This document shows positions 37,136-45,211 of a stretch of 64,000 nucleotides of DNA, in pieces. The DNA comes from BMS3ABIN04 sp964553325 (GTDB lineage: Bacteria > Bacteroidota > Ignavibacteria > Ignavibacteriales > Melioribacteraceae), in assembly GCA_964553325.1 (NCBI GenBank), contig CAZKKI010000023.1, positions 1 through 64,000 of the forward strand. The letters are read 5' to 3'. Each line of letters begins with the position of its first letter. Positions within the stretch are counted from its first letter, which is position 1. Both the position numbers and the translations under genes were made by a program. The notes beneath the pieces are model-generated. The model had not been told where the DNA came from. It was given only the letters and a program-made list of their open reading frames with translations, and searched no databases.

Positions 37136-38086
37136 ATGAAATACGTTGTAGGCGTTGATCTCGGCGGCACATCGATAAAAATCGGTTTGGTTAATTCCGA
37201 AGGCAAAATTCATAAAAAAATTTCCGTTCCCACAAATGCTGAAAAAGGTCCTAAAGCCGTTATCAAAGAGATAAAAAAAGGTGTTCAACTAATATTAAAA
37301 GGAAGTAAGAAAAAAATTGAAGGTGTTGGTATCGGCGCACCGGGCACAATATCATTGAAAAAGGGAACGGTAGAATACCCGCCTAATTTCCCGGGTTGGG
37401 GAAGAGTACATCTCGGCAAAATATTGCAAAATCAGCTCGATAAAAAAGTTTTTGTTGAGAACGATGCAAATACCGCTGCAATAGGTGAACTGATTTTCGG
37501 ACACGGCAATAAATTCAACAGTTTCATAATGATTACACTCGGTACCGGCGTTGGCGGGGGAATTATTCTGAATCGAAAATTGTACAGAGGCGAAAGCGGA
37601 GGCGCCGGGGAAATCGGACACATTTCAATCGATTACAACGGTAAACAATGCAATTGCGGTTCAAAAGGATGCATAGAAGCTTATGTGGGAAACAATTATT
37701 TGATTGAAGACGTCAAAAAAGAATTAATGGAAAATACGGAATCGGTATTAATAAAATTAGCGGATAATGATTTGTCGAATATTACACCTAAGCTTATTCA
37801 CGATGCGGCTTTGTTGAACGACGAATACGCAATTAATAAAATTAAGGAAATCGGAACGGTTCTGGGATACGGATTAACTTCGGCAATTAATGTTCTGGAT
37901 ATTCCCACGGTAGTAATCGGCGGCGGTGTTGCCGGATTCGGTAAATTACTTTTCGATTCCGTCGAAAATACGATATTGGAACGTGTTCTTACCCCGTTAA
38001 AGAGTAGAATTACGGTTAAGCATTCCAAACTTAAAAATGAAGCGGGAATTAAAGGTGCCGCGGCGTTAGTGTTTTATAAATACTAA
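37136..38086 (+). CDS. ROK-family sugar kinase (glucokinase-like)
   Basis: 316 residues. The ATP/phosphate motif VGVDLGGTSIKIGLV is at 4-18. The sugar-binding ENDANTAAIGE and the GTGVGGGII motif follow. The zinc motif with His in GEIGHISID and CNCGSKGCIEAYVG is complete, as in glucokinases and N-acetylmannosamine kinases rather than repressors; there is no N-terminal DNA-binding domain. It probably phosphorylates glucose or another hexose. Confidence 0.92.
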   Translation: MKYVVGVDLGGTSIKIGLVNSEGKIHKKISVPTNAEKGPKAVIKEIKKGVQLILKGSKKKIEGVGIGAPGTISLKKGTVEYPPNFPGWGRVHLGKILQNQLDKKVFVENDANTAAIGELIFGHGNKFNSFIMITLGTGVGGGIILNRKLYRGESGGAGEIGHISIDYNGKQCNCGSKGCIEAYVGNNYLIEDVKKELMENTESVLIKLADNDLSNITPKLIHDAALLNDEYAINKIKEIGTVLGYGLTSAINVLDIPTVVIGGGVAGFGKLLFDSVENTILERVLTPLKSRITVKHSKLKNEAGIKGAAALVFYKY

Positions 38087-38103
38087 GATTGTTCATCACC
38101 GGT

Positions 38104-40683
38104 ATGAGAAGATTAAAATTATTAATTTTTGTATTCGTATTATTTCAAATCGAAACTTTATCCGGACAAACGGATACCGTTAGAACAAAAACTCCCGTAA
38201 TTTCAAAAACCGGAACGGAAACCGCGGAAAAAGGTAAGTACGATATCGACGCGGTTATTTTCAGCAATGCGGCTGATTCATTAATATTCGATTTGAAATC
38301 GAAGCGAATGTTTATTTTCGGCTCCGGTGAAATTAAATATAAAAACACCGATTTGAAAAGCGGTAAAATCACGGTCGATTTTGAAAAGAATACTTTGCAT
38401 GCCGAAGGAATTGAAAAAAAGACCGATAGTACGGAAGCGAAAACAATTGAAACGCCGGTAATGATAGAAGGTTCGGAGAAGTACGAAGGCGCTGAATTAA
38501 CATACAATTATCAAACTCAACGCGGATATATTTCACAAGCCAAGCAAGAACAGGAAAACGCACGGTATAAAGGTTCGGCTGTAAAAAAAGTGGATAAAAA
38601 CACTTATTTCATAAAAGACGGAATTTATACGACTTGCGATGCCGATCCCCCGCACACCTTTTTTACCGCGAAGGAGATGAAAGTAATTCAAAAAGATAAA
38701 ATTATAGCAAAATGGATTTTTATGTATATCGGCGGTGTGCCTTTGCCCGTTCCTTTACCGTTTGCCGTTTTCCCAAATGAAACGGGTAGAAGGTCTGGAA
38801 TTATTATCCCGCGTTACGGCGCCGATCCTACTCGCGGGCAATATTTTAGAAATTTCGGATATTTCTTCGCTATTAGCGATTATATGGATTTCACGATTAC
38901 CGGCGACTATTATTTGAAAGGCGGTTATGGTATGCGTACCCGCTTCCGTTATGCAAAACGATACGAGTTTAACGGAAACGTCAACGGCGGTTTTTCTAAA
39001 ATTATTATCGGCGAAGAAAATGATCCCGATAGAAGAGAATCGTTCGATTGGAATCTTTCCTTGTACCATAATCAAACTTTTAATCCTACAACACGACTTG
39101 ATGTTAATCTGCAATTTCAATCGTCAACGTATATTTCTAACAACAGTGTTTCATTGAACGATCTTTTACGTAAGGATATTATTTCAAATGCTACGTTCAG
39201 CAAAAGATGGGACGAATCGGGGAACAGTTTAACCATTAACTATTCGAGAATTCAAAATTTGGAAAGCGGAAACATAACCGAAACATTGCCGAACCTTACT
39301 TTTAACAAAATATTATCCTATCCGTTCAGAAAAGGGAGCGGACAGGCAAAAGACATGAAATGGTATGAATATATCGGATACAGTTATTCGGGCAGTTTCA
39401 GAAATGTTAGAAAGAAAACGGACGGTAACTTGGAAATCAGAGGCGGAATTCAACATAATTTTTCCGTAAGCGCTTCTCCGAAATTGGGTTACTTCAGTAT
39501 TTCGCCCCGGTTCAGTTATCAAGAAAAATGGTACAATAAGCAAATCGAAAAAAATGTCGTTATCATTCAAGAAACATCCCCGTTGGGGAAGACAAAGTTT
39601 TACGAAGTAAAAAATTTAACAGGCGAAGACACAGTAATTACAAACGATGTTAAGAAAATCGGAATTGTTAGAACATTTGATTTTTCCATAGGCGCTTCTA
39701 CTAAATTATACGGTATTTTTCAACCTAATATTTTGGGTGTTCAAGCTTTCCGTCATACTTTGGCTCCACGAATTTCTTATACGTACCGGCCAGATTTTTC
39801 AAGCGATGCGTGGGGATATTATAAATCGTTAGAGCATGCCGACGGAACAATCGAAAAGTACGATCCGTATGCTAAAGAAATATTCGGCGGAGTTGGAAAA
39901 GGCGAACGCCAGCAGATAAATTTTTCTATCGGAAATGTTTTTGAAATGAAAACCATGAAAGATCCCACGGATACAACCTCCCAAGCAAAGAAAATTACTC
40001 TTTTAAATTTGGATATCAGCTCGGGTTACAACTTTGCCGCCGATAGTCTTAAATTGGCGGATTTAAGAATAGGTTACAGAACTCAAATAGGTAAATTTTT
40101 AAGTTTTAACGGTTCTTCTGCTTACACGTTTTACGATTATAAAGACGGAAAAAAAATTAATACTTATCTTGCCAACGTGAATAAAGGGTTGTTCAGATTA
40201 ACAAATTTGAATTTTTCCGTGTCCGCATCGATTTCGGGAGATAAAATTTCCGGTGAAAAAAGAACTGGCAAAAAAGAAACACAAGAAGAGTTTACCGCAT
40301 TTAAAAAATCCGATTACATTTCGGTTTACGATGAACCGGAAGCCGATTTTTCTATTCCGTGGAACTTGAGTTTGACGTATAATTTTAATTTGCGCAAGCC
40401 TACACCCGATTTTTCCGAAACCAATTCAAATCTGGGTATGAACTTGGGATTTAATCTTACGAAAAACTGGAAATTTACCGTCAGCGGAAATTACGATTTT
40501 CAAAAAAACGAATTTGCCGCCCCGCAAGTAACAATTTATCGTGATTTACATTGTTGGGAAATGAATTTTACATGGAGACCGCTCGGAAGATACAGAGGAT
40601 ACAGATTCGAAATCAGAATGAAAGCGCCGGAATTGCGTGATATCAAAGTTACAAAAACCAAAGGTTTATACTCGGGAAGATAG
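38104..40683 (+). CDS. lptD: LptD-like outer-membrane LPS assembly protein
   Basis: 859 residues from the ATG at 38104, which gives a good signal peptide (MRRLKLLIFVFVLF...SGQ). A TTG at 38089 is possible but less natural. Residues about 45-170 form an OstA-type periplasmic domain (IFSNAADSLIFDLKSKRMF, YTTCDADPPHTFF). The rest is beta-barrel sequence with alternating aromatic strands, including PYRFR-like turns such as RHTLAPRISYTYRP. LptD inserts LPS in the outer leaflet; in Bacteroidota this form is called putative LPS assembly protein LptD. It is followed two bases later by a NYN gene. Confidence 0.88.
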   Translation: MRRLKLLIFVFVLFQIETLSGQTDTVRTKTPVISKTGTETAEKGKYDIDAVIFSNAADSLIFDLKSKRMFIFGSGEIKYKNTDLKSGKITVDFEKNTLHAEGIEKKTDSTEAKTIETPVMIEGSEKYEGAELTYNYQTQRGYISQAKQEQENARYKGSAVKKVDKNTYFIKDGIYTTCDADPPHTFFTAKEMKVIQKDKIIAKWIFMYIGGVPLPVPLPFAVFPNETGRRSGIIIPRYGADPTRGQYFRNFGYFFAISDYMDFTITGDYYLKGGYGMRTRFRYAKRYEFNGNVNGGFSKIIIGEENDPDRRESFDWNLSLYHNQTFNPTTRLDVNLQFQSSTYISNNSVSLNDLLRKDIISNATFSKRWDESGNSLTINYSRIQNLESGNITETLPNLTFNKILSYPFRKGSGQAKDMKWYEYIGYSYSGSFRNVRKKTDGNLEIRGGIQHNFSVSASPKLGYFSISPRFSYQEKWYNKQIEKNVVIIQETSPLGKTKFYEVKNLTGEDTVITNDVKKIGIVRTFDFSIGASTKLYGIFQPNILGVQAFRHTLAPRISYTYRPDFSSDAWGYYKSLEHADGTIEKYDPYAKEIFGGVGKGERQQINFSIGNVFEMKTMKDPTDTTSQAKKITLLNLDISSGYNFAADSLKLADLRIGYRTQIGKFLSFNGSSAYTFYDYKDGKKINTYLANVNKGLFRLTNLNFSVSASISGDKISGEKRTGKKETQEEFTAFKKSDYISVYDEPEADFSIPWNLSLTYNFNLRKPTPDFSETNSNLGMNLGFNLTKNWKFTVSGNYDFQKNEFAAPQVTIYRDLHCWEMNFTWRPLGRYRGYRFEIRMKAPELRDIKVTKTKGLYSGR

Positions 40684-40685
40684 AA

Positions 40686-41138
40686 ATGAAGCATTATATA
40701 ATCGACGGGAATAATTTAATCGGTAAAATAAAAGAATTGTTCGTGCTTCAAAAGCAAAACGGGCAGGCGGCGCGCGAAAAATTGGCGTTTATACTGGACC
40801 GGCATTTTATGAAAAGAAATGTTTCCGTTAGTTTGCATTTCGACGGTTTCCCGAAAGAACCGATAAAAACAAGCAAATTGAAAATAATATATTCGGAGAA
40901 CAAACCCGCCGACTTGTTAATTAAGGAAGAAATCGATCGTCATAAAAATCCCAAGTTGATTACCGTAGTTAGTTCCGATGCCAGCGTTTACGAATATGCG
41001 AAAGTAAATGCTTGCGGTAGAATTAAAAGCGAAGAATTTGCGCGTCAAATTTTTGAAGAAAAAGATGCATCCGAAGAAGAAGAAATAATTAAGAACATCG
41101 ATAACGACGAATTTAAAAAATTATTTGGAATCGAATAA
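40686..41138 (+). CDS. NYN-domain (YacP-like) putative nuclease
   Basis: 150 residues. The start KHYIIDGNNLIGKI contains the acidic metal-binding Asp of the NYN/PIN-like fold. DRHFMKRNVSVSLHFDG and TVVSSDASVYEYAK supply the other acidic positions. YacP (Rae1) homologues cut mRNA on the ribosome, but membership in that exact subgroup is uncertain. It has two bases between it and lptD, so it is in the same transcript. Confidence 0.8.
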   Translation: MKHYIIDGNNLIGKIKELFVLQKQNGQAAREKLAFILDRHFMKRNVSVSLHFDGFPKEPIKTSKLKIIYSENKPADLLIKEEIDRHKNPKLITVVSSDASVYEYAKVNACGRIKSEEFARQIFEEKDASEEEEIIKNIDNDEFKKLFGIE

Positions 41139-41163
41139 TTAAAAATTAAATATTATAAAGTAA

Positions 41164-41922
41164 TTAAATTAACTTGATATCATCCAAAAAGGGAAGTTCA
41201 TTTCTCACTTCCGCAACTTTTTCCATATTCAGTTCAACCGAAAAAATATTTTCATCGTCGTTTGCCAAAAAAATTTCGGTTCCCGCGGGATCGTAAACGG
41301 CACTGCAACCGTTGTACCGGTGAAAAGGATCGTTGCCGGTTCTGTTTACACCGATAACAAAACATTGATTTTCTATTGCTCTCGATTTTAAAAGATGTTT
41401 CCAATGTTCAATTCGTTGAACAGGCCAATTGGCAATATCGATAATTATTTCCGTCTTTTCTTTCGCATAAAATCTGTAAAGTTCGGGAAAACGTAAGTCG
41501 TAACAAACCGAAAGTCCGATTTTAACTTTACCTATTTTTGTAACTACGGTTTCTTTTCCGGGGTTGTAATATTTGTTTTCGCCCGACATTGAGAAAAGAT
41601 GGATTTTGCGGTATCGTGCGGTGATTAATCCTTTATCGTCGAAATGAATTAACGAATTGAAAATTTTTCCGTCGTCTTTTTCGATAATTCCGGCAAAAAT
41701 ATTTTTTTTGAGTTCAGCCGCTTTTTTTATGAAGTAAAGGAAACCCTTGCCGTCTATTTCTTCGGCAAATTGTTTAGAATGCATCGTAAAACCCGTTAAG
41801 GTCATTTCCGGAAAAATTAAAAGCGATTCTTCGGTGCAATATTTCAACAAGCCATTTAATTTTTCAATGTTTTTATCAACGCTTTCCCATTCGGGCGAAT
41901 ATTGAACCAGACCGACTTTCAT
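41164..41922 (-). CDS. Carbon-nitrogen hydrolase (omega-amidase-like, nitrilase superfamily)
   Basis: 252 residues. The Glu-Lys-Cys triad is in FPEMTLTGF, YRKIHLF and SVCYDLRFPELYR. The overall length and the segment GLVQYSPEWESVDKN match omega-amidase/YafV-type enzymes, which hydrolyse 2-oxoglutaramate and similar amides. It is a single minus-strand gene between two plus-strand clusters and converges on the NYN gene with a 25-base gap and no terminator. Confidence 0.9.
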   Translation of the reverse strand: MKVGLVQYSPEWESVDKNIEKLNGLLKYCTEESLLIFPEMTLTGFTMHSKQFAEEIDGKGFLYFIKKAAELKKNIFAGIIEKDDGKIFNSLIHFDDKGLITARYRKIHLFSMSGENKYYNPGKETVVTKIGKVKIGLSVCYDLRFPELYRFYAKEKTEIIIDIANWPVQRIEHWKHLLKSRAIENQCFVIGVNRTGNDPFHRYNGCSAVYDPAGTEIFLANDDENIFSVELNMEKVAEVRNELPFLDDIKLI

Positions 41923-42076
41923 AATATTTCCGAAACTATTTTTTCGACGCTTTGTAAAAATACCAAATTCCGATATTAATTTTTACGGTGAGCGAAAGCG
42001 AAAATTATTTTAGAAAAATATAAATTTGGTTGTATATTTAATCTGGAAATTAAACAACAATAGGGTAAGGGAGACA

Positions 42077-42589
42077 ATGAGTAAAATTGTGAAAATCGGA
42101 TTTCCATTATTAATACTTTTCTCATTACTAAGTTGTTCCGGTAAAAACGCGAACGAATTAATGAACGAAGGAAATAAATTTATTAAGGAAAAGAAATACT
42201 CGGAAGCTGCCGCAATATTTAAAAAGATAGTCGACGAATTTCCCGAAAGTGATTTAACTCCGGAAGCTATGTTCGAGCTTGCAAAATTATATCAAGGAAA
42301 AGTATTAAAAGATATAGATGAAAATGAATCGCTTCGTAAAGCGGTGCGGTACTATAAGCTGATTTTTGAAAAATTTCCGGAGGCTAAGGAAGCACCGAGC
42401 GCTTTGTTTATGGCGGGATTTATCGAGGCGAATGAACTTCATGATTTGGAAGCCGCAAAAAAGACATACAATTTATACCTCGAAAATTTTCCTAACGGTG
42501 AACTTGCCGACGATGCCAAAATTGAATTGGCTAATCTCGGGAAATCCCCCGAGGAAATTTTAATGGAAAAACTTAAGAATTCGAAATAA
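42077..42589 (+). CDS. TPR lipoprotein (BamD/YbgF-like)
   Basis: 170 residues from the ATG at 42077 with an AAGGGAGA ribosome site; an upstream in-frame start at 42026 adds an improbable leader. A lipoprotein signal ends in LLSCSG (Cys about 19). Three tetratricopeptide-type repeats follow (KEKKYSEAAAIFKKIVDEFPES, and two further helical hairpins with 'FEKFPEA' and 'LENFPNG'). The pattern resembles BamD or YbgF but the protein is shorter than BamD. Its stop overlaps the start of the next gene (TAATG). Confidence 0.8.
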   Translation: MSKIVKIGFPLLILFSLLSCSGKNANELMNEGNKFIKEKKYSEAAAIFKKIVDEFPESDLTPEAMFELAKLYQGKVLKDIDENESLRKAVRYYKLIFEKFPEAKEAPSALFMAGFIEANELHDLEAAKKTYNLYLENFPNGELADDAKIELANLGKSPEEILMEKLKNSK

Positions 42590-43497
42590 TGCCCGTAACC
42601 AGCAAAGATTACAGAACATTTCTCGATCCTTCGATTGTTTTTAAATTAAAATCGCTCGAACTTCGTGCTAAGTCGGTTGTGGAAGGTTTTATTGTGGGTT
42701 TGCACAAAAGCCCTTATCATGGTTTTAGCGTCGAGTTTAGCGAGCACCGTCCGTATATGCAAGGTGACCCGATTAAAAATTTGGACTGGAAGGTTTATGC
42801 GAAAAGTGAAAAATATTTTGTAAAACAATTTGAAGATGAAACCAATTTAATTGCACACGTTATTGTCGATGTTAGCAGATCGATGGATTTCAAACACACC
42901 GGGAAAATTACAAAATTCGAATATGCCGCAACTCTTGCCGCAAGTATGATTTATTTGATGATTAACCAACACGATGCCGTGGGGCTTACTCTTTACTCCG
43001 ATAAAATTGAAAGTTACATCCCGCCGAAAGCTAGTCGCGTTTATCTGCGTAAATTATTGGTGGAATTAGCCTCCGCCGAACCGCGCGGCAAAACTTACAC
43101 CGCCGATAGTTTGAATAAGATTGCCGAGAACGTAAAAAAAAGAGGATTGATTATAATCTTTTCCGATTTTTTTGATGACATCGAGAAAGTTTTAACGGCT
43201 TTGAAAAAATTTCATTATAAGAAAAACGAAATTATAGTTTTTCAAATTCTGGATCCTATTGAAATTAATTTCGCATTCGGCAAAGATGCCGTATTTATCG
43301 ATAAAGAAACCGGCGAGGAAATGACCACACAACCTTTTCAAATTCAGAAAGCTTATGCCGATACGATGAAAGATTTTCTGCATAAAATTAAAAGTGAATG
43401 TTTACAAAACGGAATCGATTATAATTTAATTGAAACAACCTCCACATTCGATCGTGCATTATTTAATTATTTCAAAAAAAGAAGGCAAATGTTTTAG
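42589..43497 (+). CDS. DUF58 domain protein with von Willebrand A fold
   Basis: 302 residues. The region RPYMQGDPIKNLDWKVYAKSEKYFVKQFE is the diagnostic DUF58 core, followed by a metal-site motif VDVSRSMDF (DxSxS). A VWA-like fold continues to the C-terminus (LIIIFSDFFDDIEKVL). DUF58 proteins are normally encoded with a MoxR AAA ATPase and Bat proteins; none is adjacent here, although a TPR lipoprotein is coupled upstream, as in some Bat operons. Probably a chaperone-like or envelope-stress role; function is not established. Confidence 0.88.
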   Translation: MPVTSKDYRTFLDPSIVFKLKSLELRAKSVVEGFIVGLHKSPYHGFSVEFSEHRPYMQGDPIKNLDWKVYAKSEKYFVKQFEDETNLIAHVIVDVSRSMDFKHTGKITKFEYAATLAASMIYLMINQHDAVGLTLYSDKIESYIPPKASRVYLRKLLVELASAEPRGKTYTADSLNKIAENVKKRGLIIIFSDFFDDIEKVLTALKKFHYKKNEIIVFQILDPIEINFAFGKDAVFIDKETGEEMTTQPFQIQKAYADTMKDFLHKIKSECLQNGIDYNLIETTSTFDRALFNYFKKRRQMF

Positions 43498-43516
43498 CGG
43501 TAGGTCTGCCGTTTTT
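43496..43516 (+). terminator. Probable intrinsic terminator after the DUF58 gene
   Basis: CGGTA / TGCCG (one wobble) with a GGTC loop is followed by a run of five Ts. The stem starts inside the stop codon region. It is short but correctly placed before a convergent gene. Confidence 0.55.
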
Positions 43517-43615
43517 AAAATTCCGAAAGTCCTAAAAAACTTATGCAATTGAATTTGTTATCCGTTTTTTAATTTGTAGAGCAAAAGTAAAAGGGGGAAA
43601 AATAACTAGATAAAC

Positions 43616-44974
43616 TTATTTCCCGATCAATTCCTTCACTTCTCCGAAATATTTCTCGATATACTTTTCCGCGTCATCTTTTGTTTTTGCTTCGGTTATG
43701 CACCGGATAATGGGTTCGGTGTTCGATTTGCGGAAATGCACCCAATGATCTTCGAAATCAACACGTAAGCCGTCATCCGTGTTAATTTTTCCGTCGCTGT
43801 ATTTTTCTTTCAGTTTTTCAATGACTCTGTCCGGATCGATTCCCGAAATATCGATTTTTTTCTTTACGATTTCGTAAGACGGCAGTGCGTTTTTTAATTC
43901 GGTTATTGTCCCGCCGAACTCAACCAGATGTTGAAGTATCATTACCGTTCCTACCAATGCATCCCGTCCGTAATGCAAAGCGGGATAAATAACGCCGCCG
44001 CTTCCTTCTCCGCCGATTACGGCATCTACTTCTTTCATTTTTTTTACGACATTCGCTTCCCCGACCGGCGAACGGAATACTTTGCAACCGTATTCTCCGG
44101 CAACATCTTCAACCCCGCGAGTTGTGGACATATTAACAACAACGTTGCCTTTTTGTTTGCCCAAAACGAATTTCACGGCTTGAACAATTGTGTTTTCTTC
44201 GCTGAAAGGTTTTCCTTCGTCCGTAATTAAAACCAATCGGTCAACATCCGGATCAACTACAATTCCCAAATCGGCTTTATGTTCTTTTACGGCTTGCATT
44301 GTTTCCGTTAAATTTTCCGGAATTGGTTCGGGCAAGCGCGGGAAAACGCCGGACTTATCACAATTCAATTTTATAACTTCACATCCCAAGCGCTCCAGTA
44401 ATTCGGGCATCACATAACTTCCGGCGCCGTTTACACAATCGAGCAAAACTGTGAATTTTCTTTTTTTTATTGAATCGATATTCAAAACGTTTAATTTCAA
44501 CACGTCGTCAAGATGATTTTTCAAACCTTCGGAATAAGACTTTGTTGTACCGAGTTTGTTCCACGGTTTATAATTAGTATTACTTGAGTCTAATTTGGCA
44601 AGCATTATTTTATTCTGTTCGGGCGTCATGAACTCGCCGAGATTATTAAGCAATTTGAGTGCGTTCCATTCGTTCGGATTGTGACTTGCGGAAACGGAAA
44701 TTCCACCGACGGCATTTAATTTGTTAACGTTGTATAAAACGGTCGGTGTAGGACAAATACCTATATCGATTACGTTATTTCCTTTTGCCAGCAATGTGCC
44801 GATGATAATTTCTTTCACCATTTGCCCGGAAATACGTCCGTCCGAACCTATTACGATATCGCCGGTACCGCAAAAATCGGCATAAGCCGAAGTATATTTT
44901 ACGATAGTATGCGGATCCAATCCGTCGCCAACGATTCCTCTAATTCCCGAAACGCTTACCATTAAAGTTGCCAA
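43616..44974 (-). CDS. glmM: Phosphohexomutase, GlmM/ManB type
   Basis: 452 residues from a TTG at 44974. I prefer this start because a perfect GGAGG lies 5 bases upstream of it, while the ATG at 44962 is 17 bases from the same site. Extending to the ATG at 45070 adds 32 atypical residues. The active phosphoserine is Ser97 in SASHNP. The metal loop is DPDVDR, the sugar loop GGEGSGG and the phosphate loop RKSNTEP. The sequence fits phosphoglucosamine mutase or phosphomannomutase of the archaeal-like subgroup. It converts the 6-phosphate to the 1-phosphate for cell-wall and LPS precursors. Confidence 0.9.
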   Translation of the reverse strand: MATLMVSVSGIRGIVGDGLDPHTIVKYTSAYADFCGTGDIVIGSDGRISGQMVKEIIIGTLLAKGNNVIDIGICPTPTVLYNVNKLNAVGGISVSASHNPNEWNALKLLNNLGEFMTPEQNKIMLAKLDSSNTNYKPWNKLGTTKSYSEGLKNHLDDVLKLNVLNIDSIKKRKFTVLLDCVNGAGSYVMPELLERLGCEVIKLNCDKSGVFPRLPEPIPENLTETMQAVKEHKADLGIVVDPDVDRLVLITDEGKPFSEENTIVQAVKFVLGKQKGNVVVNMSTTRGVEDVAGEYGCKVFRSPVGEANVVKKMKEVDAVIGGEGSGGVIYPALHYGRDALVGTVMILQHLVEFGGTITELKNALPSYEIVKKKIDISGIDPDRVIEKLKEKYSDGKINTDDGLRVDFEDHWVHFRKSNTEPIIRCITEAKTKDDAEKYIEKYFGEVKELIGK

Positions 44975-45108
44975 AATATCCTCCGTAATTTTTTTCGTAA
45001 ATTTAATGAATTTTAATTCAAAATTACTTTGTAGCGTAAAATGATTTGAAATTTGAAATTCCGCTTTCAAAAATAAGATAAATTACTACGATTATTTTTT
45101 ATTTTCGG

Positions 45109-45139
45109 TTGATTTAGTTAATTTAGCCTACTATTTTTA
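45109..45139 (+). promoter_or_regulatory. Candidate promoter for the TonB receptor operon (TTG-N20-TATTTTTA)
   Basis: TTG at 45109-45111, 20 bases, then TATTTTTA at 45132-45139, one base from the Bacteroidota -7 consensus. This spacing is the same as at gap. The expected transcript would have a leader of about 65 bases before the ATG at 45212. Confidence 0.35.
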
Positions 45140-45211
45140 CTACCAACATAAAAGACAGAACCACAAGATGTTATTAGCTTTCCACAACTATAATTATTGA
45201 GGTAACAAATA

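Noticed and set aside
44975..45070. 32-residue N-terminal extension of GlmM
   Set aside because: It precedes the GGAGG ribosome site that fits the TTG at 44974 and has no counterpart in the family.
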